Below, piece after piece: positions 22,801-33,419 of a stretch of DNA of 64,000 nt. Within the stretch, counting starts at the first letter, position 1, and every line of letters starts with the position of its first letter. A program made the position numbers and the translations under genes. Source of the stretch: Sipunculus nudus (taxonomy: Eukaryota > Annelida > Sipuncula > Golfingiida > Sipunculidae); contig CM049309.1 of the NCBI GenBank assembly GCA_026874595.1, forward strand, positions 68,184,926-68,248,925, read 5' to 3'. The notes beneath the pieces are model-generated. The model was given only the letters and a program-made list of their open reading frames with translations. It ran no database searches and was not told the origin of the DNA.

Positions 22801-23716
22801 AAACAACATCACAAAAAAACCCAGAAAAATGATATAATAAACAAATGATAATATATGATAAAGCATTCCAAAATATTAACAAAGAAAATAATCATGTAGA
22901 GGTAATTTCAACCATATATATAAATATACAATACACATAAGATTAATAAATATACAAGTTAATGAATACGTATATATGCATGTGCTTACACATATTCTCA
23001 ATAAATATACATACAGACATATGTAATCATAAAAAAATTATAAATACAAATATAACTATATTAATACAATTTTAAGTGAAGTTTTACATATTTAACTCTC
23101 TTTATGTGCATAATTTACTTAAATTTGATATGCATATATAATAATATTTAAAAAATTTTCTACTCAGCAACCCAAGGACTCGCATTTAACGCAGCTTCCC
23201 GCAGATGGTCCGCGTGGTAAGCTTGTGAGGCGTGTCCAAGTAGTGTCAAATAGCATTGTACCTAATTGGTATGACAAAGACCTTAATAGAATAATATTAA
23301 TATAATAGAAATATAATAATATTTCTCTGTAATAAAACTCACATAAATATAATATTTCAAAAAATAAAACTTTAATTATAACGTTCAGTTTCAGTTAATA
23401 GTCTTTAGACAAATGGAACCATACACAAGGGAATAATGACAATTTAAAAACTATAATATATTTTTTTTATAATATTTGAAAAATAAAACAATAATTATAA
23501 CATTCAATTGAAATTAATTTAGACAAATGTAACAATACTCAAGGGAATAGTGACTGGATCTTAATGACTAGATCTTAATATCGCGGTTGGAGTAATTGTT
23601 GGAGCCATATATTGGACACTTCGCCGAGCATACTTGGACACTTCGCCGAGATTGCCGATTGGTCACTTCGCCGAAGTCGGCGAAATGGAGTTCCGGCGAA
23701 GTGACCTGTTACCCCC
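19835..23716. mobile_element. Nested non-autonomous DNA transposon (CTTCGCCGGAACTCC ends)
   Basis: The insert in LTR 3 has inverted ends. The left end is ACAGGACACTTCGCCGGAA followed by CTCCATTTCGCCGA. The right end is its reverse complement with one mismatch, then TGT. LTR sequence CCCCTATGA is present on both sides (19826-19834 and 23717-23725), a 9-bp target duplication, though the C tract on the right has lengthened. Extra 'ggacacttcgccga' copies lie just inside the right end (about 23620-23680). The 3.8-kb interior is AT-rich. It includes a degenerate 'cgtaaac/aaacttagagttt' array (about 21420-21990) and microsatellites at 20950 and 22497, but no transposase. The 9-bp duplication suggests a MULE-type mobiliser. 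Confidence 0.7.
20093..20125. other. Perfect 12-bp hairpin inside the nested element
   Basis: CGACGCAACAGG, 9-nt loop, CCTGTTGCGTCG. It sits in a GC-rich island (about 20080-20140) unlike its AT-rich surroundings. No role can be assigned. Confidence 0.6.
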
Positions 23717-24205
23717 CCCCTATGACGTCACAATCGCATGAACCAAGAAGCACAATACAAAACTTCTAATCCAATAAATCTGTGGCATATGCCAATACAA
23801 TCACGAAATATTAAATAAAATAAACTTTGACTGATGCTAAATGCATTCGTAATTAGAATTTACATAAAATAAGGTTAACATGCATAGTTAAGGGAATTCC
23901 CTATAGACGTCAGCACATGTTAATTCTCTCCACACAACGATGCTATTTTGCACACTTGGACATAAAGTAAGATATAAATAATCCCTACACCCGGATTCGG
24001 GCCCTAAACGATCACATGGTCTAGTCATAAGCAGCTTATTAACATCAATGTACATACTCGACCTGTATGCAGTTATATGCATAATTTATATGATACCAGG
24101 TGATAGTTCTATCGGCCTTGGTGGGAGACACTCTCCTGCATACACAGAATGAGGAACACACGTTATAAAGAGACAGTCGGCAATCAAGCCGTACTATCAC
24201 ACATA

Positions 24206-24475
24206 GATTTGGATTATGGGATGAGATATATTTAAATTTGGGTCCTGACCTTGCATATGAGAGTGGACTTGACTTTAAATATTGCCATATATGGTAAAAA
24301 TCACCAACAATCATGAAAATCTCCAGTGAACCTGGGGGATTGCTTCAGCTAGTGGTCTGCACATGGTGTTGCATCATGTCAGATATCTTTCATTTTATGA
24401 ATATAGATAGATATGGGTAATGTGAGGAGTCATTTTCTGGGAACTGCATGGTGGCACCCCCTACTCTATTTTCTT
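24206..24475. repeat. Continuation of the ~330-bp tandem array right of the LTR element
   Basis: It resumes 'gatttggattatgggatgagatat...gagagtggacttgac...gccatatatggt' exactly where 7664 left off. It ends with a degenerate core 'ggtggcaccccctac' near 24451. Confidence 0.6.
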
Positions 24476-25335
24476 GTTTTTCCACAATTTATGCTATTGA
24501 TAAGGAACAAATGACAATTTTTATGACAATATAACAATTTATTACAAAGAACAAAATATGATGTGAAACAAAATATAACAGATATTATTATTTCATTCTC
24601 AGACAATATACCTCACTTACATATTGATGTGTGTAGATGCCCAAATCTTTGCTTATGTCTGATAACATGATATTACTGTTACAATTACTTACTTGGGTTT
24701 TTTATAACAGTGTTTGAGATTTGTTTTGTCTTTTCATATAATTATTGCTAGTTATTAAATATAATACAGATTTATACCATTAATCACATATATAATAGCA
24801 ATACTTCCATTTGTATCTCTTGAACTTTTAATGAACATAAAGGATTGTGACATATGTTTGTAAAATGTGTAAGCTAATACATTTTTCATGTGACACATTA
24901 GTTATAAATAATATTTATAAATCACATTCAAATGTCATGAAGACTTGCCAGTTTTCTAAGTACTAACAGTGGACCACAATATCATGTAATATTTGCAGGT
25001 ATCAAAACAATAAAATATATAAAATTTGTTTGGTTAATGTAGTGTTTACAGGACTTCATTACCAATATGTCACAAATCTCTAATAATAATGAGTTAAAAT
25101 AAAAGTAACAATTGCTTGCCTGCACACAATCATTCGTTATGTTCCTTTAATAACAATATAAAGTTATATTTGTTAGCTGCTATCAAAACACTAACTGGTC
25201 AAACTGCATGTGCTTGGTTCATGTACCGTTTACAAGACTTGTTTACCATTATCAGTGTCATAAATCTCTTATAATAATACATGATAACAATAGTAATAAC
25301 TCACTGCCTACAAACAATCTTTTTTTTGGTTCCAA
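24476..25335. other. AT-rich stretch with no recognisable feature
   Basis: No long frames, splice-flanked exons or clear repeat structure are seen. It may be the non-coding flank of the Helentron to its right. Confidence 0.5.
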
Positions 25336-25339
25336 TTTT

Positions 25340-25455
25340 ATTTTGCAGACCCTTCGGGACCTGTATATGATTATTAAAGTTACAATACGAAAACTCATTT
25401 TAAGAAATTCAATTCCTACCTCTGGGAACCTCTCACTAGCAGTTACACTGACATA
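25340..25455 (-). pseudogene. Second scrap of the Helentron endonuclease
   Basis: This is a diverged copy of bases ~25760-25870: 'gggacctgtatatgattat..agttacaat' against 'ggagacctgtagatgcttat..agttacacc', then 'ctctgggaacctctcactagcagttacac' against 'ctctggcaacctgtcactagcacatacag'. Only ~115 bp remain, non-coding. Confidence 0.55.
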
Positions 25456-26105
25456 TGTATAGTTATCGCTTCAACTTTACAAAGACTGGATGATGGTCAC
25501 TGTAATATGTGTTCAAGACTCCTGATTCCAAAATGATACAATTTCTTTGATAAAATATGGTCTAGTAAACTTGGCTTGCCAGTGCCTGGATAGTATGTTG
25601 CCTCCTCTATAATTTGTTCAAAGTTAGACAGAGGTGTGAAAACATTTGCTTTTGGGTTTTCACTAATATTCTCATTAAAGTCTCCCAAGATCAAGCATTT
25701 CTCATTTACAGGAATGTTTCTTAACATTACATGCAGCTTCTGTTCCAGTTTTAATTTAGATACGCTTGGAGACCTGTAGATGCTTATAATAGTTACACCA
25801 GGCAAACAGATTTTGATCCATTCAATACCCAGCTCTGGCAACCTGTCACTAGCACATACAGTTACATTTCTTGTCATGGTATCTTTTATATATATCCCTA
25901 CACCACCTCGCCCTGAGTTGTCTTGTCTGTCACACCTATATATTAAGTAACCTGGGAGTGAGATATCAGGCTCATTAGTGTGAAGCCATGTTTCACATAA
26001 ACATAAAACATCAGCTGCCATCACCTCAGGGTTAGCTCTGATATCTGCTATATGACTGCGCAGACTGTGTATATTGTGACACACAACGTGTATATTGTGA
26101 CACAC
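25455..26105 (-). pseudogene. Endonuclease/exonuclease/phosphatase domain of a Helentron
   Basis: A 202-codon frame (25497-26105) carries EEP-fold motifs: HNIHSLRSHI near the start, 'LCLCETWL', 'RGGVGIYIKD', 'SIYRSPS' and 'CLILGDFNENI'. The closing SDHHPVFVKLKR block lies in the next frame at about 25452-25500, so one frameshift breaks the C-terminus. The domain follows a PIF1-type helicase tail, an arrangement known from Helentrons, where an AP-like endonuclease nicks DNA. A standalone LINE endonuclease is less likely because no RT follows. Confidence 0.75.
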
Positions 26106-26130
26106 AACAGTTGTATAGGAATCATCATGC

Positions 26131-26600
26131 TCACTGAATAATAAGAGGTGTGGACTCTATTGATAATGTTTGCATTTTTCTTAATGCTGTTGTCACTAAA
26201 GGGTCACAGTATAACACTTTAGGATCATAGTCCATAATGTATAATCCTTCTAGAGTTCTGATTCTACTCAGAGCTACATAAGCCATGCCAGGTAGAAACA
26301 CATGGTCAAGGGAAATCACACCTGAATCTCCTGTCATGCCTTGTGTTTTATGGACTGTACAGGCCCATGCCAGACGCAGAGGAAATTGATGCCTTGTCAC
26401 CTTTACATTTTGATAAAAAAAAGATTGTGTGAGGCTTAATGAATATGCTGTTTGGATCAATGCTACCTGGACCAGGGCTTAATGTTCTGACATTTTTCCC
26501 CACTCTTTCATTATCATACAAAACCCAACATCCAAGTGGTATTCCCAGAGCCCCTTGTGGTATAACAATTGCCTTCACTTTAAATATTCCTATATTTTGT
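26131..26600 (-). pseudogene. PIF1-family helicase C-terminus of a Helentron, frameshifted
   Basis: Two overlapping frames form the end of a PIF1-like helicase. The upstream one (26348-26578) has 'AIVIPQGALGIPLGCWVLYD' and 'ERVGKN'. The downstream one (26131-26460) has the helicase VI-type region 'WACTVHKTQGMT' and 'AYVALSRIRTLEGLYI'. They are out of register at a homopolymer of eight A (plus strand, about 26414). N-terminal helicase and Rep domains are absent, so this is a 3' fragment of an autonomous Helentron. It is a plausible former source of mobilising protein for the non-autonomous copies in the window. Confidence 0.75.
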
Positions 26601-26689
26601 ACAAATGTTTCTCACATTCATTGCTAAAATACAAATACATCACATTATATCAACAAAATACCACAAAACCTCATTTGTCTGGCGATACT

Positions 26690-27940
26690 ATGGCACCAGC
26701 GGTGCCAAGAAATGTCTAGTTTTTAGTGAACCTGTGAACTAATGTGGTGTGGCGGCGTTTGTCTTCTGTACGTTTACCCATACTATTTTGAAAATGATTG
26801 GAGCTAGCATCATGAAATTTAATGCAAAAAATTAGCCATCTGAAAATTTTCTTTAAATTTTATAGAGAAAAAACTAAAAAACCTTAAAAAATCTTCTTCT
26901 CCGAAACACTCAAGCCAAATTGTTCAATATTTCACAGAAATAATCTTTTATACCATCTCCCTCAATTTTGTTCAGGAAGTTGAACTTAGTCATCTGTCCA
27001 ATAAAGCATACTAAAATGACAGTCTCAGAAACAGCCAGAGCTATCATCAACAAATTTTTTGCCAGTGTTGGTCACATGAGTCATATATGAAATTCAGGTA
27101 TTGGTGGAACCACCGGAATTGACCTATTTTTGTACGGGGGTCATTGGTCATCTGTACATTAATCCATAATTTCTCAGGAATAGCATGAGCTACCATTCCC
27201 AGATTTTATGCAATAATCTGTCACATATCAAATTTTGTGGGATTCAGCTTATTTTGTTTGCTATCTGCATTTACTTAGATTTTATAAGGAAAAAGCTGAC
27301 AATATTTTAAAAGTCGTTTTCTTGTAGACGGTCCAGCCAAATTGTTAAATATTTTACATAAATGATCCCAGAGGCAAGCCCTCTCAAGTTTGTTCAAATG
27401 GTTTGCATTTGGTGAATTTAAGTGGAGTTACACAAATTTGAACAGTCATTCGGCCAAGTAAGCATACTGACATAGTACTCTCAGAAATGACATAAGTTAG
27501 CATTACCAGGTATCGTGCAAATGTTGGTCACATGACTCTTATTGAAGATGTAGATTTAGTGGTGCCACCTACATTGACCTGTTTTTTATGGGCAAGATAC
27601 CTCATAATTTTAGCCTCTTTCAGCTTAATGATGAAACTGTTAAGTTGAATTGTTCAATTTTTCAAAAGAATTATCCTAGGACATGGTTCTTTCAATCATA
27701 TCAGAATATACTGAGTTTGTTGATTTTTGGTTGAGTTGTGAAAAGCTTAAGTTGGTCTTATGGCCATTATTATGTCTTTTTAAAAATGAGGACTGCAATA
27801 GTGTTCTTCTACAAAATTATTATTTCAATTATATCTTCTGTAACATTGCACAAAAATTATTCTTAGGTGGCCTTTGTTCAAGTATAGAATGATTTTTGGC
27901 AGAACTATTGGACCTTTAACAATGAAAGTACTACATCTTT
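26690..27940. repeat. Second copy of the 'agtgaacctg..ggtgtggcg' tandem-repeat family
   Basis: It begins 'agtgaacctgtgaactaatgtggtgtggcggcg' and repeats 'ttgttcaaatggtt', 'cttctccgaaac' and 'tttttggctgagtt'-type words several times, as at 5205-6250. It contains degenerate palindromic cores at about 27108 (ggtggaaccacc) and 27550 (gtggtgccacct). Confidence 0.6.
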
Positions 27941-30055
27941 TATTATTCTGGATATTTTGATAAAAAGATGATGAATATGTCGGCTTGCAAAAAGAAAGTT
28001 TAACCAAAGTCTTTCAGTATGTGTAAACAGATATACCAACAGGCCAAGATTGAATCTGTATCTTTAAATAGGTTGAGAAACACCCAGCTGTTTCAGATTT
28101 TGGAACAGATCAAGAGTTCATTCAGTGCAGCCAGATATAGGTCAAGAGTTCAATCAGTGCAGCCAAGTACATGGCATGTGATCACCTCATGGGTGACATG
28201 TGAACACCTCATGGGCACCATGTGATCACTTCATGGGTGTCAAGCACCTCAGGGCAGGGCCCCTGCATGAGCTTATGCAATGGTGTGGCTACTATTTCAG
28301 ATTTGGCAACAGGCTAGAGGTCAGTCTGGATCTATTTATAGCTCTGGCAGACTGCCAACTGTATCAGATTAGGCAACAGGTCAAAAGTTCACTCAGTGCA
28401 GCCAGGTACAGGTAAAAATTTTACTCAGTCTAGCCAGTTGCAGGTCATGAGTTCACTCAGTGCAGTAGTCTGAGCAAGCAATTTGTCACAGTTCACTCGA
28501 GGCAACAGCCTTTCTCACCTAAACCTGGTCAGCCCTATGCATCAGATTTAAGGTAAGTTTGATGTATTGGCCTAATATTTTGACCAGTCTATGTGTCTTT
28601 GATGGCTTTCTCGCTCACAAGACAGGTGTCGCCACCTACCATGACTTTGCACACGTTTTTCTCAGGAGGGGTTTGATATATCAGTCTGAAATTGGGCTTA
28701 TGTATAAATCTCTGATGGCTTCGTTGTATACAAGACTGGTGGTGCCAGCTACAATCTTTTTAGTGTTGTGTGCACCTATGCCAGAATTTCAGCAGTGATG
28801 TTTGTGTAATTGTTTCTTATATAAAATGTTTAGTACTTGCATTGTTCATATACATGAAAAGTAATGGTCCAGCATTCAAGCATTATACCTGGTGTATTTC
28901 CCAATGCACAGTTTCGCATTAGGCCTGTAGGCCTTGTTTATTATTCTAGATATTTTGATAAAAAGTTTATGAATATGAATAATAAAAAAATTTTAGCCGA
29001 AGTCTTTCAGTGTGTGTTTACAGATATACCATCAGGCCAAGATTGAATCTGTATCTTTAAATAGGTTGAGAAACAGCCAACTGTTTCAGATTTGGCAACA
29101 GATCACAATTCAGTGCAGCCAGATATAGGTCAAGAGTTCATTCAGTGCAGCCAAGCACAAGGCATGTGATCAGCTCATGGGTGACATGTGAACACCTCAT
29201 GGGCACCACGTGATCACTTCATGGGTGTCAAGCCCCTCAAGGCAGGGCCCCTGCATGAGCTTATGCAATGGTGTGGCTACTATTTCAGATTTGGCAACAG
29301 GCTAGAGGTCAGTCTGGATCTATTTATAGCTTTGGCAGACTGCCAACTGTATCAGATTAGGCAACAGGTCAAGAGTTCACTCAGTGCAGCCAGGTATGGG
29401 TCAGGAGTTTACTCAGTGCAGTAGCTGCATTCTATTTATAACTTTGGCAGACTGCAAACTGTGTCAGATTATGCAACAGGTCAAGAGTTCACTCAGTGCA
29501 GCCAGGTACAGGTCAAAAGTTCACTCAGTCTAGCCAGGTGCAGGTCATGAGTTCACTCAGTGCAGTAGCCTGAGCAAGCAATATGTCACAGTTCACTCGG
29601 GGGAACAGCCTTTCTCACCTAAGCCTGTTCAGCCCATTGCGTCAGACTAAAGGTAAGTTTGATATATTGGCCTAATATTTTGACCTGTCTTTGTGTCTTT
29701 GATGGCTTTCTCGCTCACAAGATAGGTGTCGCCACCTACAATGACTTTTGTACAGTGTGTGTCCCTGCGTTTTTCTCAGGAGGGGTTTGATATATCAGTC
29801 TGAAATTGGGCATATGTATAAATCTCTGATAGCTTCGTTGTATACAAGTCTTGTGGTGCCAGCTACAATCTTTTTAGTGTTGTGTGCACCCATGCCAGAA
29901 TTTCAGCAGTGATGTTTGTGTAATTGTTTCTTATTAAAAATGTTTAGTACTTGCATTGTTCATATACATGAAAAGTAATGGTCCAGCAATGAAGCATTAT
30001 ACTTGGTGTATTTCCCAATGCACAGGTTTGCATTAGGCCTGTAGGCCTTGTTTAA
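27940..30055. repeat. ~1-kb direct tandem duplication with internal minisatellite
   Basis: Unit 1 (about 27940-28936) and unit 2 (about 28937-30055) share long tracts: 'ttattattctggatattttgataaaaag' (split by differences), 'caggccaagattgaatctgta', 'cacctcatgggtgacatgtg', 'gatggctttctcgctcacaaga', and the closing 'cattaggcctgtaggccttg'. Inside each unit a ~40-bp 'caggtcaagagttcactcag' + 'tgcagccaggta' motif is repeated, with more copies in unit 2. A TCGCCACCTAC core occurs at 28629 and 29727. No credible coding frame. Confidence 0.7.
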
Positions 30056-30660
30056 TGAAATTTTATCGGATATTTCTTTTTTGGCCTTTTGTGCAGGGTA
30101 TCTCCAAAGGTATTTAACACAGGAACTTCATTTCTTCAGTGCTAATGCATTATATTTACAAAATCTTGGTCAAGTTCAAAGATAGATGATCTTGACCTAC
30201 TTTTCAAGGAGCTTTGTATAGAAAAAAGCATTTGCTGAATTGTTATGAAACATGGTACATACTTCTCCAATTAAAATTTATAACTGATTATCAGCTTTTG
30301 CTAATATTTTAGTGTTGCAATGCAATGCTTACAGATACTGGCCTAATGTTTGGTCAGTGGTTGCATAATGACCACTTACAGATCAAGTTTGCGTTTCGTC
30401 CCAGATAACCTATTTTTGACCATATGACAGATCCTGAACATAGAAAATTTTATGAAAGACAGTAATTTTTATGAAAAATGCACATGTATGGACTTTTTTT
30501 CACAATGCCTGCAGATACTTGCTTGCTTTTTGGTGTGTTGCTTGATAATGACCTGTTACAGATCAAGTTTGCATTTTGCCCTTGTTGACCTACTTTTGAC
30601 CATACGACACCTCCTGAACTTAAACAATTTTAAAAAATTTAACAAATTTTTCTTATTTGC
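30056..30660. repeat. Two ~177-bp repeat units
   Basis: 'gataatgacc.gttacagatcaagtttgc' and 'gacctacttttgaccatacgac..cctgaac' occur near 30366 and again near 30543. They are followed by a 'gccccaggcgggggcattcgtg' block at 30660. Non-coding. Confidence 0.5.
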
Positions 30661-31365
30661 CCCAGGCGGGGGCATTCGTGTCGTTCCGACACATCTAGGT
30701 TCTTTCTCCTTTAATCATTTTCTTTGCATGAAATTTTGCAATCTGAACGGCTATCTATTATCTTCTCACTATTAATTTCTTTTTATCGTTATCTAGATTT
30801 TCTCTCCTGATCTGTTGCCTGATTGCTTTGAGCTCTTGGTGTGATTTTCACAACTCTGGATTTTCTATAGTCTTTTTCTGTATTTTCTGACACAATAGGC
30901 ATTGTTGGTTCTCATAGTGATTATGTCCGATTGATGATGGTTATCCTCTACACTCACGGTTTGTCAGGTCGATACATCAAACGTTTCTATAGTCAGTTGC
31001 ACTTGGCTGACCAAACTCAGATTACTTAGGAAGGCAGTTGCCCCAGTCAAGCATAATAGTGTTCTTACCAAATTGTTGCATTCCCTAATGATGTCTTCTG
31101 CTTCTTATTTCTGGAAATAGAATGGCAAAACAAAGTGTTACAGGTTCTGATGCTTGATTATTCATATGTAGGCAAGTCTTTTTGTATGTTTAAAACATAC
31201 ACCAAGTCCTAGCTCTTTATGCCTGTTTCAAGCATATCTATCTAACAAAGAAATTTATTTGAAGAAAGGTAAAGCCATAAGCACTGATAATATAAGTAAT
31301 GGACACTTCCGATATGGGGGCATTGAACTTGTTAGGCATATTACTAAACTCAGTTAATCTTATTT
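30661..31365. other. Unassigned sequence
   Basis: T-rich, with short open frames lacking recognisable domains. I see nothing assignable. Confidence 0.45.
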
Positions 31366-31369
31366 TTAG

Positions 31370-31625
31370 AACCGAGAAAATCCCCAAAGCAATGAAGATG
31401 GCGAAAATCATTACATTCCCAAACTAGGACCAGAACTACATTCCCAAACTAGGAACGATCAGGTTCTGGTCCAAATATATACAGGGGTATCACCCTTCTT
31501 TCATATTTGTGTAAGTTATTTGAAAAGATCATTCTTTCCAGGATTAACGATAATCTAACCTATTTGGGTTAAACCTTTCCCAATATTTGGGTTAAACCTT
31601 TCCCAATCTTCTTCAACCTGCTAAT
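31370..31625 (+). pseudogene. LINE reverse-transcriptase scrap
   Basis: Short frames translate to the RT entry region of non-LTR elements: 'IPKAMKMAKIITFP' near 31382, then, after a frame change, 'LLSYLCKLFEKIILSRIND' near 31490-31545. An ~25-bp direct duplication ('attcccaaactagga') and a second one ('tatttgggttaaacctttcccaat') interrupt it. Too decayed to classify. Confidence 0.55.
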
Positions 31626-31679
31626 CAAAAGAATATATCATCCTTGCATGCGTCATTATTAAAATGTTATCATGTTATT

Positions 31680-31750
31680 ATATGTTACAGAACCTAATAT
31701 AAACAGATCACGTATGCGTGATGAACATAAATTCTGTAACGGAGATAAAA
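31680..31750. other. Nested inverted repeats
   Basis: gttacagaa ... ttctgtaac bracket an inner ATCACG-TATG-CGTGAT palindrome, and a further 'ttctgtaac' lies ~25 bp on. It could be an end of a small DNA element; no partner end was found. Confidence 0.4.
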
Positions 31751-32187
31751 AATCAGATTCTGTAACACTAGATATGTCTAGGGGAATGCATAAAGAAGTC
31801 AGTGGTTTTTTGTTAACAAATAACTATAATTTATTCTTAAAACAACCCTAACATTACAATACACTTAATCAATACAATTAAACAGTAAAACAGCGGCATA
31901 CCAACATATCAATACAATCACACAGAAATATGTGCACAGTACCTGGATACCAACACCGTCACAACGATAAGTTCTTTAAATGCATACTCTCGGAGAATGA
32001 CAGTCCAGTGTAAAGCTCTTGTAACAATCCAGAAAGTAAACTGAAGTCCAAATGCACAAATACAGGAGAAACTGAAGAAAATCTATAATTGCCGCACACG
32101 TCGGATAAGGTCCCAGAAACTGACACACACTTCTGCGTCCGCTGGAAATCTTCTCTGCTCTCTGCTACCGGCTCTAAAATACAGCCC

Positions 32188-32245
32188 CTCTATAAACTTT
32201 TCACCCCAAGCCGAGAATTTTCCACCTCTAGAACATTCGAAGAAT
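32188..32245 (-). promoter_or_regulatory. Possible heat-shock-type promoter
   Basis: The minus strand reads TTCTTCGAATGTTCTAGAG (alternating GAA/TTC units, the heat-shock element pattern). About 30 bp downstream comes GTTTATAG, TATA-like, then a GC-richer leader. No heat-shock gene follows, only a 67-codon frame with no recognisable domain. It may be a retroelement promoter relic. Confidence 0.3.
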
Positions 32246-32439
32246 AATACATTATATGCACGGCAAGCACGCATCACAGGAATCATCTAGAAAAAACATC
32301 GCTGTGTGTATATTTATATTTTATATTTTTTGTTGGACTATTTATAGGCTTTATAAGTCTCGCAAGTCTCGTCCAGAGTCCCTTGGACGGCCTGCTGCAA
32401 ACTAGGCCTTGCGTTTTAATCTCATTCCTCTGTGAGAAG

Positions 32440-33400
32440 TTTCAGTAGTATATATGTTCCAATTTTAAGTATTTACAGTATTTTCTTTGTGGTTTTGTTT
32501 TATCAGACTTTTCCATCAACAGTTTTACAAGTTCATCATAGTATTTGTTTGTGTCAGCAGAACTATATGAATGACAATCCAGTACACAGACACTTCGTAG
32601 TTTATAAGAAAGGGGCAAGATATAATTTTGAAATATCACCGATTCATCAACTTTTTTCCGATGCAGATAAAATTGCTTGTTATTCGGTGTCTTTGGATTA
32701 AGCGGAGATTTGTTTAATGATGGCACAACCAGAGGACGGTCTGATGTGTTCAATTCATAATGATCAATTATATTACAAGAACGTACTAATTGTAATTTTT
32801 CTCTTTATAGTATTATATAAGAGATGGGACACCAGTTTAAACCCAGAGCATACAATGGTCCTTATATGGAGACTTCTGTGACAAGTGAACATGGCAAACA
32901 ACTGTTCATCAACTTAAAGTAAAGACGATTATTATTACCATGCCAATCATCTGGTACTCATAATACCAATTGAAAATAAGATCTAACCCTTCGGAATATA
33001 TTATAACCTCTACAGACGAGCATGTAAATATTAAATATATAAATCATAGCCCGACCATCTTACAGCGAAATACCCACCACTGTATCACCAAGATTGTCGC
33101 GTATTATCGGTTTGACAGCAGTGCCCAGCTTTTTGCGCTACATTAAAGCCACTCCTGCTTTTCCCCTCCTAAAAGCGCCGTACGGATTTAATGAAAATTC
33201 TGATACACCATAATAAATTTTTCCAGTATGAATGGAACCCAAAAAGCGTAAGCTATCCTTAATAACCAATACTCTGAGATGCCCAATACACCAACATTAT
33301 TCATATTGAGGAAGTTACTTAGATAAGCTACAAATGGCATAATGCCTCTGACATCAAAACAAGCAATGTTTAAAGAATACATAATTGATGAAACCAAAAA
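32440..33400 (-). pseudogene. LINE endonuclease (EEP) relic
   Basis: Read on the minus strand across several frames: 'ACFDVRGIMPFVAYLSNFLN' and 'GVLGISEYWL' (33290-33370), 'LGSIHTGKIYYGVSEFSLNP' and 'RRGKAGVALM' (about 33120-33240), 'VVGISL' (33060), and the C-terminal 'LNTSDRPLVVPSL' (about 32720-32755). The last is followed by 103 open codons typical of the endonuclease-RT linker. Stops and frameshifts are frequent, and no RT follows on this strand. The order of motifs fits the endonuclease of a CR1/RTE-like LINE. Confidence 0.65.
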
Positions 33401-33419
33401 GTGCCAAAAGCCACGGAAT

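Larger units (their letters stand above)
7670..24201 (-). mobile_element. Ty3/gypsy-type LTR retrotransposon, tandem LTR-int-LTR-int-LTR
   Basis: Transcription sense is the minus strand, so the 5' LTR is the high-coordinate one. LTRs lie at 7670-9512, 13065-14909 and 18461-24201 (the last interrupted by an insertion). Internal regions lie at 9513-13064 (3552 bp) and 14910-18460 (3551 bp). LTRs begin TGTGATAGTAC and end CCCACTACA on the sense strand. Both internals carry a tRNA-Leu primer site, SGNH ORF, gag, frameshift signal, protease and a truncated RT, then a polypurine tract. RNase H and integrase are absent: only ~170 bp separate the RT remnant from the tract. The two internals differ by about five substitutions and one indel that I could find by eye, so the duplication is recent. 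Confidence 0.85.
18461..24201 (-). repeat. LTR 3 (5' LTR), interrupted by a DNA transposon
   Basis: LTR sequence occupies 18461-19834 and 23717-24201, and the gap is the nested element. It is the most diverged of the three (a 4-bp insertion giving 'ctgcatgtatt', several substitutions, a shorter AATAAT tract). It ends at the TSD ACATA (24201-24205; the final A may be shared). Confidence 0.85.
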
